Of a stretch of 21,616 nt of DNA, positions 7,015 to 14,596 are shown piece by piece. The position numbers and the translations under genes were made by a program. The DNA is from Syntrophomonadaceae bacterium (GTDB lineage Bacteria > Bacillota > Dethiobacteria > DTU022). The first letter of the stretch is position 1, and each line of letters begins with the position of its first letter. The stretch lies in assembly GCA_007126465.1 (NCBI GenBank), contig SLBE01000140.1, positions 1 to 21,616 on the forward strand. Reading direction: 5' to 3'. Below the pieces are notes generated by a model. The model worked only from the letters and a program-made list of their open reading frames with translations, did not search any database and had not been told where the DNA came from.

Positions 7015-7659
7015 ATGGGTAGAGAGCTAATTGATGCAATCGTCGCAATGGATGACAAAAAAGCCTTACAAATTACTCAAGATTTGCTCGACCAGGGAGT
7101 AGCACCAAATAAAATTTTAACGGATTGCCAGACTGCAATGGAAGAAGTTGGTAGCAAGTTTGAGAAGTGTGAGTACTTCCTGCCAGAACTGATTATGAGC
7201 GGCGAAATACTAAAACAAATTACTGAAATAATTAAACCGGAATTAGATTCTACAACAGGAAATGGCAAGAAAAAAGGGAAGATTGTCTTCGGAACAGTAT
7301 TCGGTGATATTCATGATATTGGTAAGGACATAGTTATTTTTATGCTGGAGTCAAACAACTTTGAAGTTGTAGATTTAGGCGTTGATGTTCCAATTGAAAA
7401 ATTCGTTGAATCAATAAAAACTGAAGCCCCTGATATCTTAGGCATGAGCGGATTTTTAACAAAAACCTTTGATGCTATGAAAGATACGATCTCCGGCATT
7501 TCTGAAGCTGGCTTGCGTAACAATGTCAAGATTATGATTGGCGGCGGCACTGTAACAGAAGATATAGTTGATTATGCTGGTGCAGATGCTTTCGGTGAAA
7601 CAGCTATGGATGCCGTAACCCTGGCAAAAGCATGGATGGGAGGTAACAAAAATGAATGA
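7015..7659 (+). CDS. B12-binding corrinoid protein (methyl carrier) 1
   Basis: A 214-aa methyl-carrying corrinoid protein of the MtaC/MtbC/MttC class. An N-terminal four-helix cap (about 1-85) precedes a Rossmann cobalamin domain (about 88-210). The cobalt-ligand motif is D98-I-H100-D-I-G103, then the S145-containing SGF(L) segment and a GGG turn from about 176, matching DxHxxG...SxL...GG. It should accept a methyl group from a substrate and pass it on to a second enzyme. AAGGAGG (7001-7007) is 7 nt before the ATG. The gene overlaps the methyltransferase start by 8 bp, so the two are co-translated partners. Expression is probably controlled by the palindrome directly upstream. Confidence 0.92.
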   Translation: MGRELIDAIVAMDDKKALQITQDLLDQGVAPNKILTDCQTAMEEVGSKFEKCEYFLPELIMSGEILKQITEIIKPELDSTTGNGKKKGKIVFGTVFGDIHDIGKDIVIFMLESNNFEVVDLGVDVPIEKFVESIKTEAPDILGMSGFLTKTFDAMKDTISGISEAGLRNNVKIMIGGGTVTEDIVDYAGADAFGETAMDAVTLAKAWMGGNKNE

Positions 7660-8890
7660 AAAGTATGAACAAAAAAGAAAAAGAATTGATGACACCATAG
7701 CTTTAAAAAAGCCAGACCATGTTCCGATTTTCCTGCCTCAAAGCTACTTGCCTGCCCGCACCGAGGGAATAACCCTTAAAGAGGCTCATTACGATGTTGA
7801 TGCCTGGGTAAGGGCAAACAAAAATTTTGTTCTGAAATATGATCCCGATATGTATTTTTTTATAGAAGCACCAATTAATGGTGCAGGCCAGGTCCATGAT
7901 ATCCTTGGCACCCTGGCTATGAAGTGGCCCGGCGGAACATTGCCGGATGATGTGCCCTTTCAGTTTGTTGAAGGCGAGTACATGCTGCAAGGCGAGTATG
8001 ACCATTTTTTAGATGACCCATCAGATTTTCTGCTCAGAGTCTTTACTCCCCGGGTCTTTAAGAACCTGGAAGGTTTTTCTAAACTGCCTCCCTTGAAAAA
8101 CCTGGCCCTCGGCTGTTATGGGACCCCTGTATATGGGATGGCCATGGCAGCACCGGAGGTTGTTGAGTCTATAGAGCGACTAATGGAAATGTCCAAGCAT
8201 GCACTCAACTTTACAGTTAAATCGGGACAATTATACGCTGAACTGGCTGCTGAGGGCCATATTTGTGCTGCAAACGCCCCTGTATTGCATCCTTTTGATA
8301 TAATCTCCGATATGCTTAGGGGAATGCGCGGCACCATGCTTGATATGTTCCAGGTGCCAGACAAGCTAATTTCAGCGATGGAGAAACTTTATCCTCTTTC
8401 GCTCGGCGGCGCGATCGGTGCTGCCCAGGCCACTGGAAATAATCAGATCTTTATTCCGCTTCACCGTGGTGCTGATGGTTTTATGTCACCCAAGCAGTTT
8501 GAGCAGTTTTATTGGCCATATTTGAAAAAACTGATAGAAGATCTTGTCAATGCGAACCTTGTTCCAATGCCATTTTTTGAAGGCACTTATGAGCAGCGTA
8601 TTGACTACCTGCAGGACTTACCCGCTGGCAAATGCATCGGTTGGTTCGACAGATCAGACTTAAATCTGCTAAAAGAAAAACTGGGAGACATAATGTGTGT
8701 GGCCGCAGGAATGCCTGCATCCTTACTTCAAACCGGAACAGTTGAGAGTGTAAGAAAACAAACTAAAGAAGCAGTAAACACCTTTGAAGGTAAAGGTTTT
8801 ATCATGACATCTTCAACTGTTATTGATGAAGCAAAACCGGAATTGCTGCAAGCCTGGATAGATGCAACACGTGAATTCAGTTCCCAGTAA
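7652..8890 (+). CDS. UroD-superfamily corrinoid-dependent methyltransferase
   Basis: A 412-aa TIM-barrel protein of the uroporphyrinogen decarboxylase-like superfamily (COG0407 type), whose members next to corrinoid proteins act as methyltransferases rather than heme enzymes. It probably moves a methyl group between a methylated substrate or acceptor and corrinoid protein 1. The classical zinc motif HxCG of MtaA/MtbA is replaced by FFEG (E310), though a Cys in the later strand (C349, MCVAAGMP) is kept and H271 lies in PLHRGADG. This suggests a non-classical metal site or a different methyl donor. GGGAGG (7638-7643) lies 8 nt before the ATG, which overlaps the upstream stop by 8 bp. The substrate is unknown; methoxylated aromatics or methylated amines/thiols are candidates only. 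A strong terminator follows. Confidence 0.88.
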   Translation: MNEKYEQKRKRIDDTIALKKPDHVPIFLPQSYLPARTEGITLKEAHYDVDAWVRANKNFVLKYDPDMYFFIEAPINGAGQVHDILGTLAMKWPGGTLPDDVPFQFVEGEYMLQGEYDHFLDDPSDFLLRVFTPRVFKNLEGFSKLPPLKNLALGCYGTPVYGMAMAAPEVVESIERLMEMSKHALNFTVKSGQLYAELAAEGHICAANAPVLHPFDIISDMLRGMRGTMLDMFQVPDKLISAMEKLYPLSLGGAIGAAQATGNNQIFIPLHRGADGFMSPKQFEQFYWPYLKKLIEDLVNANLVPMPFFEGTYEQRIDYLQDLPAGKCIGWFDRSDLNLLKEKLGDIMCVAAGMPASLLQTGTVESVRKQTKEAVNTFEGKGFIMTSSTVIDEAKPELLQAWIDATREFSSQ

Positions 8891-8917
8891 TCTTAGATGA
8901 TATATTTAATCAGTTCT

Positions 8918-8954
8918 TACCGGCATTGCAATATAAGCAATGCCGGTATTTTAT
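8918..8954 (+). terminator. Strong intrinsic terminator after the methyltransferase
   Basis: A perfect 12-bp stem, TACCGGCATTGC (8918-8929) with GCAATGCCGGTA (8937-8948), closes a 7-nt loop and is followed by TTTTAT. It separates the corrinoid 1-methyltransferase pair from the regulator-corrinoid 2 pair, so the second pair needs its own promoter or read-through. Confidence 0.85.
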
Positions 8955-9023
8955 ATAAAACTCAAGTATGGCAGGCCAAGGTACTTTTTTGTAGAATAAA
9001 TAAAACTGGAATGAGGTGAGTAA

Positions 9024-9839
9024 ATGGGAAAACTTGTTTATGGTGATAGTGCAGACAAAACTAAAATGCCAGAAATAGATAAGAACTCTTTTGTTCCAAT
9101 TTATCACCAGCTGTTTAAACACTTTGAGAAACTAATTAACACCGGAGAACTGGCCCCCGGTGATATGCTTCCGACAGAAATGGATTTTTCCGAGCAGTTA
9201 GGTATTAGCCGCATGACTGTTCGCCGGGTAATAAGTGAACTGGCTGCGGCAGGGATGGTCTATACTGTAAAAGGAAAAGGAACATTCGTTTCTGAACCCA
9301 AGCTTGACGAGATCACTTTCAACCTAAACCAAAATCTTGAAGATCCCGAATTAGCAGGAGAAGTCTCCACAAATTTACTTGAATGCCGTATCGTTAAAAC
9401 CGATGAAAGAGTAAGCAGGAGACTTGGCATCGCTACCGGTACTCGCTGTTTATTTTGTCGAATTGTAACAAAAAATAATAATATCCCAATGCTCTACAAA
9501 ACAATATACAGCCTTTACACAAAAAGAGCGCCTGTAATTGAAAATCAGCTAAAGGACATGAGTTTGACCAGCATTGCCCTGCAGCATAGCAAAAATAATC
9601 CTTCACGTACTAAAAGAGTCCTAATGTCTTCAGGAGCAAGGTACGATGAACCGGAAGTGCTGCAGATAGAGCCGGGAGCGCCTGTATTCTTCATGACTGA
9701 AACAGTGTATGATAGCGGCAATAAAACTATTGCCTGGGGCAAGTCAATTTATAGAGGTGATAAATACCGTTTTGTAAGCTATAGTGGCTGGAATCTTGAA
9801 GCCTTAAAAAAGGCCGAGGAGGAATATGATAATGCTTGA
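9024..9839 (+). CDS. GntR-family transcriptional regulator with UTRA ligand domain (HutC subfamily)
   Basis: A 271-aa regulator. The N-terminal winged helix-turn-helix (about 22-93) is seen in VPIYHQLFKHFEKLI, LAPGDMLPTEMDFSEQLGIS and RMTVRRVISELAAAGMV, then GKGTFV. The C-terminal UTRA domain (about 105-265) binds a small effector in this family. By position it should control the corrinoid operon, with the 38-bp palindrome (TGTATATACA core) as the candidate operator. The ATG follows GAGGTGAG (9013-9020) closely. Its 3' end overlaps the start of corrinoid protein 2, whose Shine-Dalgarno is inside this gene, so regulator and corrinoid protein are made together. Effector identity is unknown. Confidence 0.93.
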   Translation: MGKLVYGDSADKTKMPEIDKNSFVPIYHQLFKHFEKLINTGELAPGDMLPTEMDFSEQLGISRMTVRRVISELAAAGMVYTVKGKGTFVSEPKLDEITFNLNQNLEDPELAGEVSTNLLECRIVKTDERVSRRLGIATGTRCLFCRIVTKNNNIPMLYKTIYSLYTKRAPVIENQLKDMSLTSIALQHSKNNPSRTKRVLMSSGARYDEPEVLQIEPGAPVFFMTETVYDSGNKTIAWGKSIYRGDKYRFVSYSGWNLEALKKAEEEYDNA

Positions 9840-10491
9840 ACCACTCAGCCGGGCAATCGCTGACCTGGAACTCGAAAAAGCTGCATCATTAGTCAATGAA
9901 TATGTAGATAAAAGGTTTAATGCAGTAGATATAATAGAAAGCTGCCGAATCGGTGTAGAACTGGTTGGGAAACGTTACCAGGCAGGGGAGTATTATTTAG
10001 CTGATCTTGTGATGAGTGAGGCCATATTTAAAGAATTAATGGAAATCATAGAACCTCATTTGGTAAAAGTAGTTGACCATGAACAGCAGAACCTTGCCCC
10101 TCATGTCCTGATTGGAACAATCCAGGGCGACATACATGACCTCGGCAAAAGCATTGTGATCTATTTATTACGTTCATCGGGTTTCATAGTCCGCGATTTA
10201 GGGGTGGATGTATCAATAGAGGATTTTGTTAAAGAAGCTAAAAGTAGCAGTGCCCCAATAATAGGAATTTGCTTTTTATTAACAAACTGCGTTTCGACAG
10301 TAAAGGAGTTAATCGACACCCTGGAGAAAGAAGGTATTAGAAATAACGCTACTGTAGTAATTGGTGGCTATGCTGCTGATGAAGCTACCAGAAATTATGT
10401 AGGCGCTGATTACAGCGCAACAACTACAGCTAATGTCATTCCACTTTTTGAATCAATTATTAAACTAAATGAAGTCAATAGAGATAGGTAA
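9832..10491 (+). CDS. B12-binding corrinoid protein 2, coupled to the GntR gene
   Basis: A 219-aa paralogue of corrinoid protein 1 with the same helical cap and Rossmann cobalamin domain. The cobalt-ligand motif DIHDLGK is intact (H102). The Ser of the SxL motif is replaced by Cys (C147, GICFLLTNC), and one GG turn (VIGGYAAD) is kept. An ATG at 9826 is only 3 nt from GAGGAGG (9816-9822); the ATG at 9832, 9 nt away, is preferred and overlaps the end of the GntR gene by 8 bp. No methyltransferase gene directly follows, so it either shares the enzyme at 7652-8890, serves one encoded elsewhere, or has a sensory role with the regulator. The last two options are inference. Confidence 0.9.
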   Translation: MLEPLSRAIADLELEKAASLVNEYVDKRFNAVDIIESCRIGVELVGKRYQAGEYYLADLVMSEAIFKELMEIIEPHLVKVVDHEQQNLAPHVLIGTIQGDIHDLGKSIVIYLLRSSGFIVRDLGVDVSIEDFVKEAKSSSAPIIGICFLLTNCVSTVKELIDTLEKEGIRNNATVVIGGYAADEATRNYVGADYSATTTANVIPLFESIIKLNEVNRDR

Positions 10492-10543
10492 ACTATCCCT
10501 ATTGATTGCCTTATATAAAATTCACAGGAAAGGAACTAGTATA

Positions 10544-11029
10544 ATGAAAAGCAAACCCATGTCTGAGAGCAGCGTTTTTATTGTCCAGCAAATGAACCAA
10601 TCTGATGCCAACCTGGCCGGTAATGTCCACGGTGGAATTATAATGAAACACATCGACACCACCGCAGGGATTGTAGCCGCGCGCCATGCCTCAAGTAATG
10701 TGGTAACTGCTTCAATCGACCGGCTTGACTTTCACAGCCCGGTTTATGTCGGAGACCTTCTGAAGGTCAACGCAAGCATTAACTATGTAGGGTCATCTTC
10801 CATGGAAGTCGGGGCAAGAGTTGAAGCTGAAGATTTCCGGACGGGAGAAACCCGGCACACGGCATCTGCATACCTGACTTTTGTCGCACTCGATGGGGAG
10901 GGCAAGCCAATGAAAGTGCCACCTCTTGAGCTCAATACTGAAGAAGAAAAAAGGCGTTACAAGGAAGCCGAAGAAAGACGCAAAATCAGGCTGGATGAAC
11001 GCAAACGGGAAAAAGAAGCCCAGGGTTAG
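10544..11029 (+). CDS. Hotdog-fold acyl-CoA thioesterase (YkhA/YciA-like)
   Basis: A 161-aa single-hotdog acyl-CoA hydrolase. Family features are the N-VHGGIIMKHIDTTAGI segment (about residues 26-42, with the active-site Asp), the core strands TASIDRLDFHSPVYVGDLL, and a charged C-terminal tail rich in Glu, Arg and Lys after about residue 125. It hydrolyses acyl-CoA thioesters, possibly to recycle CoA. The frame opens at 10469, overlapping corrinoid protein 2, but the ATG at 10544 has AGGAAAGGAA upstream (9-nt spacing) and gives the usual start of the family, so the 25 extra residues are probably not translated. It lies 52 bp after corrinoid protein 2 and may be co-transcribed, but no functional link is evident. 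Confidence 0.9.
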   Translation: MKSKPMSESSVFIVQQMNQSDANLAGNVHGGIIMKHIDTTAGIVAARHASSNVVTASIDRLDFHSPVYVGDLLKVNASINYVGSSSMEVGARVEAEDFRTGETRHTASAYLTFVALDGEGKPMKVPPLELNTEEEKRRYKEAEERRKIRLDERKREKEAQG

Positions 11030-11054
11030 AATTTAAATGAGTGATCGCGGATGG

Positions 11055-11083
11055 TTAATAAACAGATTTTGATATGATATAAT
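11055..11083 (+). promoter_or_regulatory. Extended -10 promoter before the Cys-rich membrane protein
   Basis: TATAAT (11078-11083) is preceded by TG at 11075-11076, giving an extended -10, with TTAATA (11055-11060) 17 bp upstream. It lies 36 bp before the ATG at 11120. Confidence 0.6.
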
Positions 11084-11119
11084 ACTTTTGTTTGAAGCTG
11101 ATGAAAGGACTTCCCAACT

Positions 11120-11815
11120 ATGCATGCAATAGTTGAATGGATGCTTTCAAGAAAAATCTTTATTGCCCGTATGGGCATATTTGCGATCGCCCTGCTGTTA
11201 ACATTGATCAGCAGAGATTTTACTATAACAGTTTTTAGCTTCAATCTGGCTGGCGGGATCAAGGTTTATCATATCCTGTGGGCATTTGTTTTGACTGAGA
11301 TGATCCTGGTCTTAATCCCAAAGCTAGACCATTTTATTGGCTGTGGTAAGATCTATGAAAAAAACTATGCCCCCAAAGCATATACCCTGACTGCTTTAAA
11401 TGAATACACAAGAAAATTTGACAGGCGCGCTATCTATGCAGCACTGGTCTGGGCAACAGCCCTGGCCGGTATCTGGTTTTTCAGGCTGGAGAAGTACTGG
11501 GTTATCATGAGCGCCATCTTTTTTTATTTTCTTGACCAGCTTTTTGTTAACCTCTGGTGCCCTTTCCAAAGCTGGATCGTCCGCAACCGCTGCTGTGCTA
11601 CCTGCCGTATATATAACTGGGGTTTTGCTATTATCGTATCCCCCCTGATCTTCATCAAATCTTTCTGGACATATTCCCTCGTAGCAATGGGCGTTGTAAT
11701 CTTAATCCAGTGGGAAGTACTCCATCGCAAATACCCCGAAAGGTTCTCCGAGATATCAAATGCAATGTTAAGCTGCAAAAACTGCAATGACCGCTGCAAT
11801 AATTATGCCCAATAA
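11120..11815 (+). CDS. Multi-pass membrane protein with Cys-rich loops, unknown function
   Basis: Not assigned to a family. The 231-aa product has about six hydrophobic stretches (near residues 17-32, 47-65, 107-122, 128-142, 165-177 and 185-198). Cysteine clusters sit between or after them: LWCPFQSW, RNRCCATC, and a C-terminal CKNCNDRC ending NNYAQ. The CxxC spacing suggests metal or Fe-S binding or a thiol-disulfide role on one membrane face. A run of charged residues (KIYEKNYAPKAYTL) lies in the long loop. It has its own extended -10 promoter and AAAGGA 10 nt before the ATG. It converges on the M23 peptidase gene and looks like a single-gene unit. Real coding is supported by coherent hydrophobicity and a good start site. 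Confidence 0.75.
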   Translation: MHAIVEWMLSRKIFIARMGIFAIALLLTLISRDFTITVFSFNLAGGIKVYHILWAFVLTEMILVLIPKLDHFIGCGKIYEKNYAPKAYTLTALNEYTRKFDRRAIYAALVWATALAGIWFFRLEKYWVIMSAIFFYFLDQLFVNLWCPFQSWIVRNRCCATCRIYNWGFAIIVSPLIFIKSFWTYSLVAMGVVILIQWEVLHRKYPERFSEISNAMLSCKNCNDRCNNYAQ

Positions 11816-11843
11816 TTTTTAAGTAAATAAGAAAGAAAGTTAT

Positions 11844-13226
11844 TTAGCGATTGAAGAACTGCATGGGGTTCACTGCTTCGTGCTGGTAGTAAGAGTGCCA
11901 TTTCCTGGTGCCGTCGTCAACGCGGACTTCAAAATGAAGGTGTGGGCCAAAAGCCCGGCCGGTTGCTCCAACCTTTGCTATTACCTGACCCCTTGAAACA
12001 CGTTCACCCTGCCTGACCAAATGTTCACTGTTATGGAGATACAGAGTCCAAAATGTGCCGTGATGAAGAATCAGGTAGTTGCCCTGGGTCCCTCCATAAC
12101 CGGAATAAGTTACTACGCCGGCATCGGCAGCAAGGACATTGGTGCCGTGATCTATATGAATATCAATGGCCGGGTGAGAATTACTAAAGCCATTATAAAC
12201 TATTCCCTGCCCCTGGACCGGCCAGACCAGTTTACCACTGCCAATCGGGGATGGCGGCTGCTTTAAACCAATTTTTTCAACCTGTGCCTGCGGTTCATTA
12301 ATAACGGCCTCACTAACTATTATTCGCTCAACTTCTTTTCCGTTCTCAGTAACAACCTGGATTACTATTTCCTTCTCACCTTCCAGTCCCGGACTGGTAA
12401 CTTCACTTTCTGTTGTCAGCATATTCCTGTCCTCGATATATTCAACTTCAAAAGGAATCTTTTCTATTTCGGTTACTTCTTCAACTATCCTGATACTAAT
12501 CGAAATGTCATTATCCAGGAATGAGGAAGAGTTTTCACCCGGCTCATTTTCTATAAATTCCAGGGAATGATAGGTATAAGCCGGTCGATCAGACATGTAT
12601 CGACTGTCGGTGGTACTGCGTGAAACAACGGTAACTTCCATTTCATTTTCAGCATGTTCTTCCTTATCAAATAGCAGAGCAACGATTTCTTCCGCCGTAA
12701 AAAGGTCATCCAGGGCTGCAGTATGCTCTACCAGGGCCAGTTCTTCTAAAAGTGCCACTTCAAGGATATTAGCCGAGCGATCTTCCGTGTAAGCCAGGTA
12801 CTCTTCCTTTAAAAAATCTATGACCCTGTCAAGCTCTTCAGCACATGTAACCGGAACAAAAGGTTCTCCATCAACGCTAATCATGTAAGCATTGGTATAA
12901 AAGGAAGCCAGCTGCCGTATCCTTGCCTGCACTGTTTCCGGAGCGGGGTCAAAGCCCGGTCGAAGTTCCCTGACCAGGACGATATCCTCTTCAAGCTCCA
13001 ATTCAAGACCATGCAGATCTGAACAGCGTTTAGTTAAATCTTCGACAAATAGCTCCACGTCACGGGCATTATCAACGGCACCAAGCTCTAGTTCGCCCAT
13101 AGAAACAATATAAAGATGACTGCTCGTGAAGTGATGCAAGCCGAGAACAGCGAGAAGTAAAATTGCAGAGCCAAGCATAAAGTAGGAACAGCGATTTTTA
13201 CACGCTTTAATTAAGCCCCATCGCAT
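11844..13226 (-). CDS. Cell-wall M23 metallopeptidase with G5 domain
   Basis: A 460-aa exported or membrane-anchored peptidoglycan endopeptidase (LytM type). The basic start and hydrophobic helix (about 15-35) act as an uncleaved signal anchor. A long, strikingly acidic spacer (about 40-240) follows, then a G5 domain (about 250-320, EGEKEIVIQVVTENGKEVE region) that usually binds wall sugars. The C-terminal M23 domain (about 335-455) carries the complete zinc site H351xxxD355 and H429xH431 (GPHLHFE). It should cut peptide crosslinks during growth or division. The ATG at 13226 has a minus-strand AAAGGA upstream. No LysM repeat was seen, and the substrate bond is not predictable by eye. Confidence 0.92.
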   Translation of the reverse strand: MRWGLIKACKNRCSYFMLGSAILLLAVLGLHHFTSSHLYIVSMGELELGAVDNARDVELFVEDLTKRCSDLHGLELELEEDIVLVRELRPGFDPAPETVQARIRQLASFYTNAYMISVDGEPFVPVTCAEELDRVIDFLKEEYLAYTEDRSANILEVALLEELALVEHTAALDDLFTAEEIVALLFDKEEHAENEMEVTVVSRSTTDSRYMSDRPAYTYHSLEFIENEPGENSSSFLDNDISISIRIVEEVTEIEKIPFEVEYIEDRNMLTTESEVTSPGLEGEKEIVIQVVTENGKEVERIIVSEAVINEPQAQVEKIGLKQPPSPIGSGKLVWPVQGQGIVYNGFSNSHPAIDIHIDHGTNVLAADAGVVTYSGYGGTQGNYLILHHGTFWTLYLHNSEHLVRQGERVSRGQVIAKVGATGRAFGPHLHFEVRVDDGTRKWHSYYQHEAVNPMQFFNR

Positions 13227-13278
13227 GAGGTTATCCTTTCCTTATTGCAAAATGGCTTCTATTAATAATCACAAAATT

Positions 13279-13309
13279 ATTTTAACACATTTTTAAATTT
13301 TTAGCACAA
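13279..13309 (-). promoter_or_regulatory. Possible extended -10 promoter of the M23 gene
   Basis: On the minus strand, TGTTAAAAT (13287-13279) forms an extended -10, with TTGTGC (13309-13304) 19 bp upstream of the TAAAAT hexamer. The spacing is long, so support is modest. Confidence 0.3.
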
Positions 13310-13344
13310 TAGTTTTCAGACTACTATTTATTTTTCACCTTACC

Positions 13345-13373
13345 TTGAATTTGTCCTGTTCCGGGCATATAAT
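13345..13373 (+). promoter_or_regulatory. Promoter of the DUF554 gene
   Basis: TTGAAT (13345-13350) and a perfect TATAAT (13368-13373) are separated by 17 bp, 40 bp before the chosen start codon. Confidence 0.65.
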
Positions 13374-13412
13374 CATAAGAGTGATTTTATAAACTGTCAC
13401 ATGAGGTGCTCC

Positions 13413-14126
13413 ATGCTCGGTAACTATGTAAATACTATAGCAATAATCGTCGGAACAATCCTGGGCCTATTAATCCACAAGGGGTTAAAGGAAGATTATA
13501 AAGATACCATGATGCAGGCAATCGGCCTTTCGGTTCTCTTTATAGGCGCCGCAACTGCTTTAAATGGCCTGCTTGATCCTGAAAGTGAAGCGATCCTCTT
13601 CATAATAAGCCTGGTAATTGGCGGCGTCGTCGGTGAGATGCTTGGCCTGGACGGTGCATTGAACAGGCTGGGGCAGTTTTTGCAAAACCGGGTCGGCAGG
13701 GGAGACCATAATGTTGCCCGGGGGTTTGTCACCGCCAGCCTGATCTTCTGTGTGGGAACAATGGCCATAATCGGTTCGCTGGAAAGCGGCCTGCGCGGAA
13801 ATTATGACATGCTTTTTGCCAAATCAATCCTTGATGGTGTTACTTCTATGATTTTAGCCACTACCCTGGGTATAGGGGTGGCCTTTTCTGCAGCAGCGGT
13901 ATTCATTTACCAGGGGGCCATTATTGTTTTTGCCGGCACCCTGGAACCAATCTTAACCATCCAGGTTATCCGGGAGATTTCTATTATCGGGGGAATCCTT
14001 ATTTTTGCCATCGGCCTGAATATGCTCGAAATAATTAAGGTAAGAACCGTAAACCTGCTGCCGGCCGTGCTGGTCCCTATTCTTTATTACTTTATTGTCT
14101 TTCCCCTGTATAAACAAATTTTTTAA
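13413..14126 (+). CDS. DUF554 family membrane protein
   Basis: A 237-aa multi-pass membrane protein (six to seven hydrophobic helices). The start MLGNYVNTIAIIVGTILGLLI is the signature opening of DUF554. Other conserved segments are SLVIGGVVGEMLGLDGAL, CVGTMAIIGSLESGL, and LDGVTSMILATTLGIGVAFSA. Function is unestablished; a transport role is sometimes suggested. The frame opens at 13401, but that ATG overlaps the Shine-Dalgarno GAGGTG (13403-13408). The ATG at 13413 gives the family-typical N-terminus. It is divergent from the M23 gene. Confidence 0.9.
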   Translation: MLGNYVNTIAIIVGTILGLLIHKGLKEDYKDTMMQAIGLSVLFIGAATALNGLLDPESEAILFIISLVIGGVVGEMLGLDGALNRLGQFLQNRVGRGDHNVARGFVTASLIFCVGTMAIIGSLESGLRGNYDMLFAKSILDGVTSMILATTLGIGVAFSAAAVFIYQGAIIVFAGTLEPILTIQVIREISIIGGILIFAIGLNMLEIIKVRTVNLLPAVLVPILYYFIVFPLYKQIF

Positions 14127-14179
14127 TAAGATCTAAAAAAACAAGTGCGATAAGAGTAATCAAATGCTGTGAATGGTTA

Positions 14180-14208
14180 TTGCCCCGGGACAGTTTTTTT
14201 GTTAATAT
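14180..14208 (+). promoter_or_regulatory. Promoter of the arsR-type operon
   Basis: TTGCCC (14180-14185) and TAATAT (14203-14208) are 17 bp apart. The 12-bp site ATATACATATAG (14217-14228) lies just past the -10, over the expected start. The facing permease promoter has a matching architecture. Confidence 0.5.
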
Positions 14209-14216
14209 ATAACTAA

Positions 14217-14228
14217 ATATACATATAG
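14217..14228. promoter_or_regulatory. Putative ArsR operator at the arsR promoter
   Basis: ATATACATATAG matches 11 of 12 bases of the site at the permease promoter (16540-16551). The near-palindromic ATAT-N-ATAT pattern resembles ArsR/SmtB operators, and its position over the transcription start fits repression. Binding is inferred. Confidence 0.5.
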
Positions 14229-14244
14229 ACACGGAGGGCTTATT

Positions 14245-14556
14245 GTGGCAAATAATATATACAACCTGCAGGCTGATACACTAAAAGCTATCGCTCACCC
14301 GACCAGGATTGAGATTCTTCAGCAATTACAGCAGGGTGAAAGGTGTGTCTGTGAAATTTTTCCTGCACTAAATATTGAGCAGCCTAATGTTTCAAGGCAC
14401 CTTTCAATCTTAAAGAAAGAAGGCATCGTTTCGTCCAGAAAAGAAGGCTTAAAAGTAATATACCGGGTAAATGACCAGAGAATATTTAAAATACTCGACC
14501 TGGTTACAGAGATGCTAAAAGAACACTGGGATAGCAGGAAAGAAGCCTTTGCTTAA
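14245..14556 (+). CDS. ArsR/SmtB-family metal- or thiol-responsive repressor
   Basis: A 103-aa winged-helix repressor. The segment LKAIAHPTRIEILQQL leads into the ERCVCEIFPAL recognition region, with the ELCVC-type motif Cys34-Val-Cys36 that senses As(III)/Sb(III) or thiol stress in classic ArsR. QPNVSRHLSILKKEGIV is the DNA-reading helix, and the wing follows. It should dissociate from DNA on binding a thiophilic ligand and release the operon. The start is a GTG with CGGAGGG (14231-14237) 7 nt upstream. It is followed by the mini-thioredoxin (40 bp) and the CMD-like protein (41 bp). The actual inducer (arsenic, another metal, or redox) cannot be read from the sequence. Confidence 0.92.
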   Translation: MANNIYNLQADTLKAIAHPTRIEILQQLQQGERCVCEIFPALNIEQPNVSRHLSILKKEGIVSSRKEGLKVIYRVNDQRIFKILDLVTEMLKEHWDSRKEAFA

Positions 14557-14596
14557 GGACTAAATATTAAGTAGCACCAGAATAGGAGGGACCAAT

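Noticed and set aside
7652..8890. Uroporphyrinogen decarboxylase (hemE)
   Set aside because: The gene overlaps a corrinoid protein gene and lacks the typical HemE N-terminal substrate motif; the context points to methyl transfer rather than heme synthesis.
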